Source: Pseudomonas kilonensis
GTDB taxonomy: Bacteria > Pseudomonadota > Gammaproteobacteria > Pseudomonadales > Pseudomonadaceae
Direction: 5' to 3'
Assembly (NCBI RefSeq): GCF_001269885.1
Contig: NZ_LHVH01000035.1
Location: 124,001 to 188,000, forward strand
Length of the DNA: 64,000 bases
Under the pieces are notes generated by a model. That model was not told where the DNA came from, did not search any database, and worked only from the letters and a program-made list of their open reading frames with translations. Positions 24,557-32,915 of the stretch are shown here, piece after piece (position 1 is the first letter of the stretch; each line of letters begins with the position of its first letter). The position numbers and the translations under genes were made by a program.

Positions 24557-26617
24557 TTAGAAATCCTTGCACAACCGCAGGGCGTCGTAGATGGCCGCGT
24601 GGGTATTACGCTGGGCCACACAGTCGCCGATGCGGAACAGCAGGTAGCCATCGCCACTCTGCTCCAGGCACGGCTGGGGCTTGATCGCGAACAGGGCTTC
24701 AACGTCGATCTGGCCCTTGTTGCGCGAACCTTCCTTGAGCGCGTAGTAGATTTCCTCGTCCGGCCGCACGCCGTTTTCCACCACCACCTGGTCCACCACG
24801 CGTTCTTCCTTGGCGCCGGTGTATTCGTTCTCCAGCACCGCCACCAGCTTGTCGCCTTCGCGGTAGACCTTCTCCAGCATCATGTCCCCGGTCATGATCA
24901 CTTCCTTGGGGTACATGCTGCGGTAGTAGGTGGGGAACGACGTCCCGCCAATGGCCACGCCCGGCTTGATGTCGTCGGTGACGATCTCGACCTGGCTGCC
25001 CTTGTCAGCGAGGAAGTCGGCCACCGACATGCCGGTGAACTCGCAAATGGTGTCGTAGACCAATACGTTCTTGCCCGGTGCAACCTTGCCGTCGAGCACG
25101 TCCCAGCTGCTGACCACCAGCCCTTCGGCAGCGCCCCAGTGTTCGTTCTGCTCCAGGAACGGATGGCCGCCGACGGCCAGCACGACGACGTCCGGACGCA
25201 GGTCCATGATGGTCGCCGCATCAGCCGCCACGCCCAGGCGCAGGTCGACTTTCAACCGCGCCAGCTCCAGTTGGAACCAGCGGGTGATACCGGCGATCTG
25301 GTCCCGTTGCGGGGCTTTCGAGGCGGTGGTGATCTGCCCGCCGATGAATTCTTTCTTCTCGAACAGGGTCACGTCGTGCCCACGTTCGGCGGCCACACGC
25401 GCCGCTTCCATCCCGGCCGGGCCGGCACCCACGACGACCACCTTGCGTTTCGGCCCGGTGGACTTCTCGATGATGTGCGGCACGCCCATGTATTCACGGG
25501 ACGTCGCGGCGTTCTGGATGCACAGCACGTCCAGGCCTTGGTACTGACGGTCGATGCAGTAGTTGGCGCCGACGCACTGCTTGATCTGGTCGATCTGGCC
25601 CATCTTGATCTTGGCGATCAGGTGCGGGTCAGCGATGTGGGCGCGGGTCATGCCGACCATGTCGACGTAACCGCCCTCCAGAATCCGCGTAGCCTGGTTC
25701 GGGTCCTTGATGTTTTGCGCGTGCAACACCGGAACCTTGACCACTTCCTTGATACCGGCGGCCAGGTGCAGGAACGGCTCCGGTGGATAACTCATGTTCG
25801 GGATGACGTTGGCCAGGGTGTTGTGGGTGTCGCAACCCGAGCCCACCACGCCGATGAAATCGAGCATGCCGGTGTCATCGTAGTACTTGGCGATCTGCTT
25901 CATGTCCTCGTGGGACAAGCCGTCCGGGTGGAATTCGTCACCGCACAGGCGCATGCCCACGCAGAAGTCGTCACCGACCTCGGCGCGCACGGCTTTCAAC
26001 ACTTCCAGGCCGAACTTCATGCGGCCTTCGAAGGTGCCGCCCCATTCGTCGGTACGCTTGTTGACCCGCGGGCTCCAGAACTGGTCGATCATGTGCTGGT
26101 GCACGGCGGACAGTTCGACGCCGTCCAGGCCGCCGGCCTTGGCGCGTTTGGCGGCGCTGGCGTAGTTGCCGATCACCCGCCAGATTTCTTCCGGCTCGAT
26201 GGTCTTGCAGGTGGCGCGGTGCACCGGCTCACGTACGCCGGACGGCGACATCAGGGTCGGCCAGTTGAAACCGTCCCAACGCGAGCGACGGCCCATGTGG
26301 GTAATCTGGATCATGATCTTGGCGCCATGCTTGTGCATGGCGTCGGCCAGGTTCTGGAAGTGCGGAATGATACGGTCGGTGGACAGGTTCACCGAACTCC
26401 ACCACTCCTGCGGGCTGTCGATGGCGACCACGGACGAGCCACCGCAGATCGCCAGGCCGATGCCGCCCTTGGCCTTCTCTTCGTAATACTTCACGTACCG
26501 GTCGGTGGTCATGCCGCCGTCGGTGGCGTAGACCTCGGCGTGCGCGGTGCTGAGCACGCGGTTGCGGATGGTCAGCTTGCCGATCTGGATCGGCTGGAAC
26601 ATTGCTTCAAAAGCCAT
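24557..26617 (-). CDS. dgcA: Dimethylglycine demethylase subunit A
   Basis: 686-residue member of the trimethylamine-dehydrogenase/2,4-dienoyl-CoA-reductase family. Residues 1-~380 form the FMN-binding Old-Yellow-Enzyme-like barrel (RNRVLSTAHAEVY; GLDGVELSAVHQHMIDQF). Residues ~390-686 form the FAD/ADP-binding half (VVVVGAGPAGMEAARVAAERG). The 4Fe-4S region reads CVGANYC...CIQN, with Cys348, Cys354 and Cys366. The second cluster cysteine of trimethylamine dehydrogenase is Ala351 here. Start 26617 lies 15 nt after the DUF5943-like gene. The substrate assignment follows the locus and P. aeruginosa genetics. Confidence 0.94.
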   Translation of the reverse strand: MAFEAMFQPIQIGKLTIRNRVLSTAHAEVYATDGGMTTDRYVKYYEEKAKGGIGLAICGGSSVVAIDSPQEWWSSVNLSTDRIIPHFQNLADAMHKHGAKIMIQITHMGRRSRWDGFNWPTLMSPSGVREPVHRATCKTIEPEEIWRVIGNYASAAKRAKAGGLDGVELSAVHQHMIDQFWSPRVNKRTDEWGGTFEGRMKFGLEVLKAVRAEVGDDFCVGMRLCGDEFHPDGLSHEDMKQIAKYYDDTGMLDFIGVVGSGCDTHNTLANVIPNMSYPPEPFLHLAAGIKEVVKVPVLHAQNIKDPNQATRILEGGYVDMVGMTRAHIADPHLIAKIKMGQIDQIKQCVGANYCIDRQYQGLDVLCIQNAATSREYMGVPHIIEKSTGPKRKVVVVGAGPAGMEAARVAAERGHDVTLFEKKEFIGGQITTASKAPQRDQIAGITRWFQLELARLKVDLRLGVAADAATIMDLRPDVVVLAVGGHPFLEQNEHWGAAEGLVVSSWDVLDGKVAPGKNVLVYDTICEFTGMSVADFLADKGSQVEIVTDDIKPGVAIGGTSFPTYYRSMYPKEVIMTGDMMLEKVYREGDKLVAVLENEYTGAKEERVVDQVVVENGVRPDEEIYYALKEGSRNKGQIDVEALFAIKPQPCLEQSGDGYLLFRIGDCVAQRNTHAAIYDALRLCKDF

Positions 26618-26632
26618 GGCGCGATCCTCGAC

Positions 26633-27163
26633 TTACAACGGCTTGACGATGAACAGGCCGTCGTCGTGGCCTTCTTCGGAACCGCCGTAGACCTGCTCGG
26701 CCACGGTGCGGATCTGGCTGCCGCGAGCGGCGAGGATCTGGTCCATGGCGCCGGCGAACCAGCCAGTGAACATGTAGTCGACCTTGCGCCCGACCTTGCC
26801 GTACACATAGACGAACGCCGAGTGTTCGAGCTTGACGCTGGCGGTGCCTTTGTCCAGGTCGATGTCCTGGATCTTGAACAGGCCCCAGCCACGCTGCGAC
26901 AGGCGCTTCATGTAGTGTTCGAACACCGCGACGCCTTCCAGGCCATGGCATTCGGCTTCTTTTTCACACCAGTGCCAGGCGGATTTGTAGCCGGCCTTGT
27001 AGAGAATCTCGGCGTAGGCGTCGGCGCCCAGCACTTCTTCGATGCCCATGTGGTTGTTGACGAAAAAGTGCCGTGGCACGTACAGCATCGGCAGGGCGTC
27101 GGAGGTCCAGACACCGGTTTCGCTGTCGACTTCGATAGGCAGTTGCGGGGCGATCTTGGCCAT
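26633..27163 (-). CDS. DUF5943-like conserved protein of the dgc operon
   Basis: 176-residue soluble protein with no signal peptide or membrane helix. It resembles the conserved hypothetical gene placed just before dgcA in other Pseudomonas (DUF5943, a V4R/4-vinyl-reductase-like small-molecule fold). Visible features are MLYVPRHFFVNNHMGIEEVLG, GLEGVAVFEHYMKRLSQRGWGLF, and a C-terminal MDQILAARGSQIRTVAEQVYGG. A single Trp-Cys motif (HWCEKEAECHG) might bind a metal or cofactor, but this is speculation. Tight 15-nt linkage to dgcA suggests a role in demethylase activity or assembly. No function is established from sequence. Confidence 0.75.
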   Translation of the reverse strand: MAKIAPQLPIEVDSETGVWTSDALPMLYVPRHFFVNNHMGIEEVLGADAYAEILYKAGYKSAWHWCEKEAECHGLEGVAVFEHYMKRLSQRGWGLFKIQDIDLDKGTASVKLEHSAFVYVYGKVGRKVDYMFTGWFAGAMDQILAARGSQIRTVAEQVYGGSEEGHDDGLFIVKPL

Positions 27164-27241
27164 GAAAACTTGACTCCGGAAATTCGTGATGTGCCTGCGG
27201 CGCGAGTGGCCGCAGGTAAGGATTCAGTGATGCAGCGGGGT

Positions 27242-28219
27242 TTACTCGCCCCAGACGTCCTTGAGGACGTTCACCCAGTTCTCGCCCATGATCTTGCGCA
27301 CTACCCGCTCAGGATGGCCGCGCTTGAGCAGCGTTTCGGTGAGGTTCGGGAACTCGCCCACGGTGCGGATGCCCAGGGGGTTGATGATCTTGCCGAAGCT
27401 GGTCAGACGACGGGCGTAGCCCTTGTCGTGGGTCAGCATTTCGAAGAAGTCCTGGCCGTGGCCCTGGGTGAAGTCGGTGCCGATGCCGATGGCGTCTTCA
27501 CCGACGATGTTCATGGTGTATTCAATGGCCTCGGCGTAGTCGTCGATGGTCGAATCGATGCCCTTGGCCAGGAACGGCGCGAACATGGTCACGCCGACGA
27601 AACCGCCGTGGTCGGCGATGAACTTCAGTTCTTCATCGGACTTGTTGCGCGGGTGTTCTTTCAGGCCGGACGGCAGGCAGTGGGAATAGCACACTGGCTT
27701 CTTCGATTCGAGGATGACCTCTTCGGAAGTCTTGGAACCGACGTGGGACAGGTCGCACATGATGCCGACCCGGTTCATCTCGGCGACGATTTCGCGACCG
27801 AAGCCCGACAGGCCGCCGTCACGCTCGTAGCAACCGGTGCCGACCAGGTTCTGGGTGTTGTAGCACATCTGCACCACACCCACGCCCAGCTGCTTGAAGA
27901 TCTCGACGTAGCCGAGCTGGTCTTCGAAGGCATGGGCGTTCTGGAAACCGAAGATGATGCCGGTCTTGCCCTGTTCCTTGGCGCGGCGGATGTCGGCGGT
28001 GGTTTTCACCGGGATCACCAGGTCGCTGTTCTCGCGGATCAGTTTCTGGCTGGCGGCGATATTGTTGATGGTGGCCTGGAAGCCTTCCCACACCGACACG
28101 GTGCAGTTGGCTGCGGTCAGGCCGCCCTTGCGCATGTCTTCGAACAGGTCGCGGTTCCACTTGGCAATGATCAGCCCGTCGATAACGATGCTGTCGGCGT
28201 GCAATTCGGCTGGGCTCAT
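27242..28219 (-). CDS. Membrane-dipeptidase-family (renal dipeptidase-like) protein
   Basis: 325-residue amidohydrolase-like protein of the renal dipeptidase family. The conserved LSHVGSKTSEEV and PVCYSHCLPSGLKEHPRNKSDEELK blocks carry the two later metal-ligand histidines, and GIGTDFTQGHGQDFFE is the C-terminal signature. The usual N-terminal DGHND metal motif is replaced by IDGLIIAKW. ATG 28219 follows AAGGGG and gives MSPAELHADS. It heads the dgcA operon and has the same position in P. aeruginosa. The conserved linkage suggests a substrate related to glycine betaine breakdown rather than ordinary dipeptides. That is inference. Confidence 0.85.
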   Translation of the reverse strand: MSPAELHADSIVIDGLIIAKWNRDLFEDMRKGGLTAANCTVSVWEGFQATINNIAASQKLIRENSDLVIPVKTTADIRRAKEQGKTGIIFGFQNAHAFEDQLGYVEIFKQLGVGVVQMCYNTQNLVGTGCYERDGGLSGFGREIVAEMNRVGIMCDLSHVGSKTSEEVILESKKPVCYSHCLPSGLKEHPRNKSDEELKFIADHGGFVGVTMFAPFLAKGIDSTIDDYAEAIEYTMNIVGEDAIGIGTDFTQGHGQDFFEMLTHDKGYARRLTSFGKIINPLGIRTVGEFPNLTETLLKRGHPERVVRKIMGENWVNVLKDVWGE

Positions 28220-28454
28220 CAGGCAGTCCCCTTTTATCAGCGATTCATGCGCCGAATCGTGTGCCGGCGCTTTGGGGCCAGCATATGCCTGAGGGCCGCG
28301 ACGACCCGGTGCAAAAACGACAGGGGAATTGCCGAAAGCGTCAATCCACGACAAAGGGGTACACCAGGCCCACCCTACCCGTCTGTTCTTTACCCGACGC
28401 TTGCGCCAGAATCCGCCGCATCACTGGTTTTCACTGGACTTGAGCGGCAACGCA

Positions 28455-28856
28455 ATGAAATCACTCTTCCTGGCTTTGGCACTGATCAGCACCGTCGCGC
28501 ATGCGACCGAAGACACCGAACCCAATCCCTGCGACGAAGTTGAAAACGACGTCCAGACCCTGGCCTGCTCGGCCTACGGCAAAACCGCCGCCGAACAATT
28601 GCTGGGCGAAAACCTGCAAAGCCTCAACGAGCGCCTGCAAACCCGCTACGCCAGCGACAAGGCCCAGCTCAACGACATCACCACCAAGGTCAAGGCCGCC
28701 CAACAACTGTGGCAAAAACAGCGCGAGGCCGACTGCGCCATCGCCGCCTTCCCGGCCAAACCCGGCAGCGAAGCCTACAAAATCGCCGAAAACGACTGCA
28801 TGGCCCAGGTGAGCGATGATCGGTCGGAGTTTTTGGAGTCGATTGGGCAGGAGTGA
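28455..28856 (+). CDS. LprI/DUF1311-family secreted small protein
   Basis: 133-residue protein with a clear signal peptide, MKSLFLALALISTVAHA. The mature part has paired cysteines (NPCDEVENDVQTLAC; DCAIAAF; ENDCMA) and the charged helical pattern typical of DUF1311/LprI, with WQKQREADCA near residue 90. Some family members inhibit lysozymes. The start at 28455 is the first ATG with a signal peptide; the longer frame upstream lacks features. It is divergent from the dipeptidase gene. Confidence 0.82.
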   Translation: MKSLFLALALISTVAHATEDTEPNPCDEVENDVQTLACSAYGKTAAEQLLGENLQSLNERLQTRYASDKAQLNDITTKVKAAQQLWQKQREADCAIAAFPAKPGSEAYKIAENDCMAQVSDDRSEFLESIGQE

Positions 28857-28913
28857 TGCTTCAGAAGCCGTTTAGCGCGGTAAGCTGCTTGCATCATTGG
28901 TAAAGGGATTCAC

Positions 28914-29330
28914 ATGAAAACGTGCGGCATCGAAATCAAAGGCAGCGAAGCAATCATCGCCGTTGCCTCGCTGGATCAACAGGCGCTGAGTCACGTTGCG
29001 CTGAACACCAAGAAAATCGCCCTGGACGACGATGACGAAGCCGCCAACGTCAAGGCCTTCGCCGCCCAGGTGCGGGCGTTTGTGGTTGAGAATGGCATCG
29101 AACGCATCGCCATCAAGAAGCGCAGCAAGAAAGGCGAGTTCGCCGGTGGGCCGACGACGTTCAAGATCGAAGGGGTCTTCCAGTTGCTGGACGGTTGCGA
29201 GGTGACGCTGCTGTCGCCGCAGACCATCAATGCGCAGAGCAAGAAACATGACTTCGCCCTGCCGGCGACGCTCAATAAGTATCAGCATGAGGCTTATAAG
29301 GCGGCGTGTTCGGCGTTGATGAAGAAATAG
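28914..29330 (+). CDS. DUF3010-family protein
   Basis: 138-residue soluble protein matching the DUF3010 pattern: N-terminal CGIEIKGSEAIIAVASLD, IERIAIKKRSKKGEFAGGPTTFKIEG, and TINAQSKKHDFALPATLNKYQHEAYKAA. AAAGGGATTCAC precedes the ATG. The fold may be RNase-H-like, since Asp/Glu alternate with beta strands near the N-terminus, but catalytic residues cannot be assigned. It stands alone between the lprI-like gene and a REP doublet. Confidence 0.75.
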   Translation: MKTCGIEIKGSEAIIAVASLDQQALSHVALNTKKIALDDDDEAANVKAFAAQVRAFVVENGIERIAIKKRSKKGEFAGGPTTFKIEGVFQLLDGCEVTLLSPQTINAQSKKHDFALPATLNKYQHEAYKAACSALMKK

Positions 29331-29368
29331 ACCTTTTCCAGCCGAACGGGCACCTATGGAGAGTTTTT

Positions 29369-29455
29369 TGTGGGAGCAAAGCTTGCTCGCGATGGAGGCG
29401 ATGCGGTCCTTCAGAAACCGAGTCGACTGTTTCGCGAGCAAACTTTGCTCCCACA
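29369..29455. repeat. REP doublet after the DUF3010 gene
   Basis: Inverted arms TGTGGGAGCAAAGCTTGCTCGCGA and TCGCGAGCAAACTTTGCTCCCACA with a spacer of about 40 bp, between convergent genes. Confidence 0.85.
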
Positions 29456-29500
29456 AAATCCCCTCTCCACACAGGTCACTATGCTCGACCGCTAATCGGG

Positions 29501-30685
29501 TCAGGACCGACTCTGTTGCTTGCGATACCCCTTCAACCACTCCGCAAACGCCTTGTCCTCCAGCGCATAACCACCCCGGTTGGACTTCCACACCAATTCC
29601 TTTTCACGCAGCGCGTCGATGCAGGATTGGATGGTCTGGGTACCGGGCACGACTTCGCTTCCCATAGTCCTCAGCGCCTTGCCCACCGCCTCCAGCGTTG
29701 AATCGGTGAAGGGCGCGAAGGGTTCGTTGTTTTGCGAACGCTCGGCCATGACCTGCAGCACGGCGCGTTGCGGCACCGTCAGGGCGTTCCAGGCGCTCTC
29801 GAACTCGGTCCAGACGCCGGCGCGCAGCATTTCAGCGCTGTTGCGCAGCAAGTCACCCAACTGGCTCGCCTCACCCAGCTCCAGGGCAATTTCGCCGATG
29901 ACGCTGCGCAACATCTCCGGACGGCGCCCCACCAACTCAAACGCCTGGTCGAGGTCATCGGCGTTGAACTGGTTGGTTTGAGCCAAGTGTGCGTTCAAAT
30001 GGGCGGTGTAGGCCTGGGTGAAGGCTTTGCCCAGCAAAGGGAACGGCGTGATGCTGGACCCGTAGAACGGTTGGTTGCGGCTGAGTACCAAGTGGGCGAG
30101 CTTGTCGCGATTGGAGCCGGTGAACACCAGCCGCAGGCCGCTGGCATCCCCCTCACGTCCCTGGTTGAGCTGGTCGCGGGCAGCCTTGAGGCCGAACATC
30201 GCGTTGACCCCGGCCTCGGTGGTCAAGGCATGCTGGGCTTCGTCGATCACCAGCACCACGGTTTTACCCGCGGCACGGTGCAACAGCTCCAGCGCCTGGG
30301 TCAGCGTCGCCCCTTCGGGCAGTTGCGGCTGGCTGAAATCCCAGGACAGCGTGCGCAAGAAGCTGAGTTTGTCGATGCCCATGGATTTGGCGAGCTTGCG
30401 GATGCCCTTTTCATAAGGCACCAGTGCCCCGGCGATGGCCGAGGCGATCAGGTCGGCAGGGTCCTTCTCCTTGTTGGCCCAAAGGTCGACGTAGACCGCG
30501 AGCCAACCTCGCGTCTCGCATTCGGGAATCAAGTCTTCGCGCAGGAATGTACTTTTTCCGGTACGCCTTGGCGCGGCCAGGAACAGGCCTGAGGTGTAAT
30601 CCTGGATCCCGGCGCCGGCCAGCCCATCGACAATATTGCGGGCCAGATCGGGGCGCCGGAAGACAAAACCGGGGTGCTTGGACAT
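29501..30685 (-). CDS. Orphan AAA-type ATPase with C-terminal winged helix
   Basis: 394-residue ATPase resembling the archaeal-type/STAND-like P-loop proteins. Walker A is APRRTGKST (Lys44) and Walker B is VLVIDEAQH (Asp148-Glu149). A sensor-like LRLVFTGSNRDKLAHLV follows near residue 205. The last ~100 residues (LTVPQRAVLQVMAE..., TIQSCIDALREKELVWKSNRGGYALED) look like a winged helix. The start codon directly abuts a large AT-rich inverted repeat that overlaps the promoter, suggesting autoregulation. No partner gene is adjacent; the divergent side has cdhR read in the same direction from another promoter. Possible roles range from DNA-associated ATPase to a defence or mobile-element remnant. 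Confidence 0.75.
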   Translation of the reverse strand: MSKHPGFVFRRPDLARNIVDGLAGAGIQDYTSGLFLAAPRRTGKSTFLREDLIPECETRGWLAVYVDLWANKEKDPADLIASAIAGALVPYEKGIRKLAKSMGIDKLSFLRTLSWDFSQPQLPEGATLTQALELLHRAAGKTVVLVIDEAQHALTTEAGVNAMFGLKAARDQLNQGREGDASGLRLVFTGSNRDKLAHLVLSRNQPFYGSSITPFPLLGKAFTQAYTAHLNAHLAQTNQFNADDLDQAFELVGRRPEMLRSVIGEIALELGEASQLGDLLRNSAEMLRAGVWTEFESAWNALTVPQRAVLQVMAERSQNNEPFAPFTDSTLEAVGKALRTMGSEVVPGTQTIQSCIDALREKELVWKSNRGGYALEDKAFAEWLKGYRKQQSRS

Positions 30686-30687
30686 GG

Positions 30688-30748
30688 TTTTATACTCAAT
30701 TATGGCGACAGGTATAATTTATAGTCGCGAGTATAATTGAGTATAAAA
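30688..30748. promoter_or_regulatory. Nested palindromic operator/promoter of the orphan ATPase
   Basis: Perfect 16-bp arms TTTTATACTCAATTAT (30688-30703) and ATAATTGAGTATAAAA (30733-30748) enclose 29 bp. Inside them a second pair GCGAC (30705-30709) and GTCGC (30724-30728) flanks TATAATTTATA. The left arm begins 3 bp from the ATPase ATG. The motif is strikingly AT-rich for this genome. It contains promoter-like TATAAT in the gene's direction. Confidence 0.7.
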
Positions 30749-30753
30749 GCCTG

Positions 30754-31713
30754 TCAAACCAACTCCCGCCCATCCCCCTGCCGTCGCCGATCCTCCCGCG
30801 GGCAGCGCTCGAACCGTGCCCGATAGCTGCGGGTGAAGTACGACGGTGACTCAAAGCCGCAGGCGATGCTTACTTCCAGCACACTCATGTCGGTCTGGCG
30901 CAGCAATTGCCGGGCCTTTTCCAGGCGCAGGCGCAGGTAGAAGTTGCTCGGGGTGTCGTTCAGGTGCAGGCGGAACAGCCGTTCGAGCTGGCGACGGGTG
31001 ACGTTGATCGACTCGGCCAGCGCCAAGGTGCTCAGTGGCGGTTCGCTATGGGTTTCCATCTCGCCGATGACGTGCACCAGCTTCTTGTTGCGAATGCCGT
31101 AGCGGTTGGCGATTTCCATGCGCTGGTGGTCTTTGCGCGGGCGGATGCGGCCGAGCACGAACTGCTCGCTGACCTGGATCGCCAGTTCCGAACCGTGGGC
31201 CTGGCCGATCAGGTCCAGCATCAGGTCGATGGACGCAGTGCCGCCCGCACAGGTGATGCGGCGACGGTCGATTTCGAACAGTTCCTGGGTCACGCTGAGT
31301 TGCGGATAAGACTCCTTGAACGCCTCGATCGCTTCCCAATGCAAGGTCACGCGGTGCCCTTCCAACAGTCCCGCCTCGGCCAACACCACACTGCCGGTGT
31401 CGATGCCCCCCAGGGTCACGCCTTCGTTGTCCAGCCGATGCAGCCAGCGCTCCAGTGCCGGGGTGGCGAATTTCAGCGGTTCGAACCCGGCCACCACCCA
31501 GAGGGTCGCGCCCTTCTTCAGCGGTTCCAGTGCGGCATCGGCGTTGACCGACATGCCATTGCTCGCCAGCACCGGCCCGCCATCGATACTCAGCACATGC
31601 CAGCGGTACAGCTCGCCGCGAAAACGATTGGCGACCCGCAACGGCTCGATGGCCGAAATGAAACCGATGGCCGAAAAACCCGGCATCAACAAGAAGTAGA
31701 AATCCTGGGACAT
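30754..31713 (-). CDS. cdhR: Carnitine-responsive AraC/GlxA-family activator
   Basis: 319-residue regulator with an N-terminal DJ-1/PfpI-like domain (residues ~1-190; FYFLLMPGFSAIGFISAIEPLRVANR) and a C-terminal AraC helix-turn-helix (~215-319; STLALAESINVTRRQLERLFRLH, SVLEVSIACGFESPSYFTRSYRARF). It is divergent from caiX, the first carnitine gene, exactly as CdhR in P. aeruginosa, which activates carnitine catabolism. Start 31713 gives MSQDFYFLLM; the frame upstream has no support. Confidence 0.9.
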   Translation of the reverse strand: MSQDFYFLLMPGFSAIGFISAIEPLRVANRFRGELYRWHVLSIDGGPVLASNGMSVNADAALEPLKKGATLWVVAGFEPLKFATPALERWLHRLDNEGVTLGGIDTGSVVLAEAGLLEGHRVTLHWEAIEAFKESYPQLSVTQELFEIDRRRITCAGGTASIDLMLDLIGQAHGSELAIQVSEQFVLGRIRPRKDHQRMEIANRYGIRNKKLVHVIGEMETHSEPPLSTLALAESINVTRRQLERLFRLHLNDTPSNFYLRLRLEKARQLLRQTDMSVLEVSIACGFESPSYFTRSYRARFERCPREDRRRQGDGRELV

Positions 31714-31899
31714 GGAGCGCACTCGGTTGGCGGGTAGCGTGCGGACCTTGATACGCCAGTTGCAACGCCCGTTCAAGAGTCGCTGCAGTGCAAGAGCACG
31801 TCGCCGCTGTGCGCTTTGCCAGGCGTTGGGCTGCGTAACTTGGCATCACCGGTGCGCAGATGCCGGAACCCATAACAATAAGCTGCCGAGGAACCCGAC
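31714..31899. promoter_or_regulatory. Divergent cdhR/caiX control region
   Basis: This 186-bp gap should contain the carnitine-inducible promoter. CAAGAG occurs twice, at 31774 and 31791, 17 bp apart, in a GC-rich context. No firm operator can be named. Confidence 0.4.
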
Positions 31900-32844
31900 A
31901 TGAAACGACTGATCAGCTCCTGTGTACTTGCACTTTGCGGCACCACCTTCCTCAATGGCGCCGTCATGGCTGCCGAGCCCGCCGCATGCCAGAACGTGCG
32001 CCTGGGCGTGGTCAACTGGACCGACGTCATCGCCACCAGCGCCCTGACCCAAGTGATGCTCGACGGCCTCGGCTACAAGACCAAGCAAACCAGCGCCTCC
32101 CAGCAAATCATCTTCGCCGGCATCCGCGACCAACGCCTGGACCTGTTCCTGGGCTACTGGAACCCGTTGATGACCCAGACCATCACCCCGTTCGTCGAGG
32201 CCAAGCAAATCAAGGTGCTGGAGCAGCCCAGCCTCAAGGACGCCCGCGCCACCCTGGCCGTGCCGGCGTACCTGGCCGACAAGGGCCTGAAGACCTTCGC
32301 CGACATCGCCAAATTCGAAAAAGAACTGGGCGGCAAGATCTACGGCATTGAGCCTGGCTCCGGCGCCAACACCCAGATCAAGGCGATGATCGCCAAGAAC
32401 CAGTTCGGCCTGGGCAAATTCCAACTGGTGGAGTCCAGCGAAGCCGGCATGCTCGCCGCCGTGGACCGCGCCGTGCGGCGCAAGGAAGCCGTGGTGTTCT
32501 TCGGTTGGGCGCCGCACCCGATGAACGTCAACGTGCAAATGACCTACCTCACCGGCAGCGACGACGCCCTCGGCCCGAACGAAGGCATGGCCACCGTGTG
32601 GACCGTCACCGCGCCGGACTACGCCCAACAATGCCCGAACGTCGGTCGCTTGCTGAGCAACCTGACGTTCAGCGCCGAGGATGAGAGCCGGATGATGCAG
32701 CCGTTGCTCGATCACAAGGACCCGCTCGAATCGGCCCGGCAATGGCTCAAGGATCATCCGCAAGACAAGCAGCGCTGGCTCGAAGGCGTCACCACCTTCG
32801 ACGGCAAGCCCGCCGCCGACAACCTGAAACTGACCAATAACTGA
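31900..32844 (+). CDS. caiX: Carnitine-binding periplasmic protein
   Basis: 314-residue substrate-binding protein of the glycine-betaine type (OpuAC-like). Signal peptide: MKRLISSCVLALCGTTFLNGAVMA. Mature features VNWTDVIATSALTQVMLDGLGYKT, FLGYWNPLMTQ and FFGWAPHPMNVN carry the conserved tryptophans that form the quaternary-ammonium cage. It is clearly paralogous to choX in this window but lacks its own permease and ATPase. In P. aeruginosa CaiX feeds the ChoWV core transporter. It starts the caiX-cdhC-cdhA-cdhB operon; GAGGAACCCGAC precedes the ATG. Confidence 0.93.
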   Translation: MKRLISSCVLALCGTTFLNGAVMAAEPAACQNVRLGVVNWTDVIATSALTQVMLDGLGYKTKQTSASQQIIFAGIRDQRLDLFLGYWNPLMTQTITPFVEAKQIKVLEQPSLKDARATLAVPAYLADKGLKTFADIAKFEKELGGKIYGIEPGSGANTQIKAMIAKNQFGLGKFQLVESSEAGMLAAVDRAVRRKEAVVFFGWAPHPMNVNVQMTYLTGSDDALGPNEGMATVWTVTAPDYAQQCPNVGRLLSNLTFSAEDESRMMQPLLDHKDPLESARQWLKDHPQDKQRWLEGVTTFDGKPAADNLKLTNN

Positions 32845-32861
32845 ACAACCGTTATCCATCT

Positions 32862-32883
32862 GCGCAGCGCCAAACGGCTGCGC
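32862..32883 (+). other. Hairpin between caiX and cdhC
   Basis: Stem GCGCAGC (32862-32868) pairs with GCTGCGC (32877-32883). It has no T run after it, so attenuation or RNA protection of caiX is more likely than termination. Confidence 0.35.
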
Positions 32884-32915
32884 GGTGACTCACCACGCCT
32901 GAAGGAAGCCGCACC

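Noticed and set aside
22440..24560. 706-residue frame antisense to dgcB
   Set aside because: Same shadow effect; dgcB on the other strand has two 4Fe-4S motifs and CCG domains.
24389..28543. 1384-residue open frame antisense to dgcA, the DUF5943 gene and the dipeptidase gene
   Set aside because: It exactly mirrors three well-supported genes; the translation has His/Asp/Val-rich composition with no family motifs. Long antisense frames are common in GC-rich DNA.
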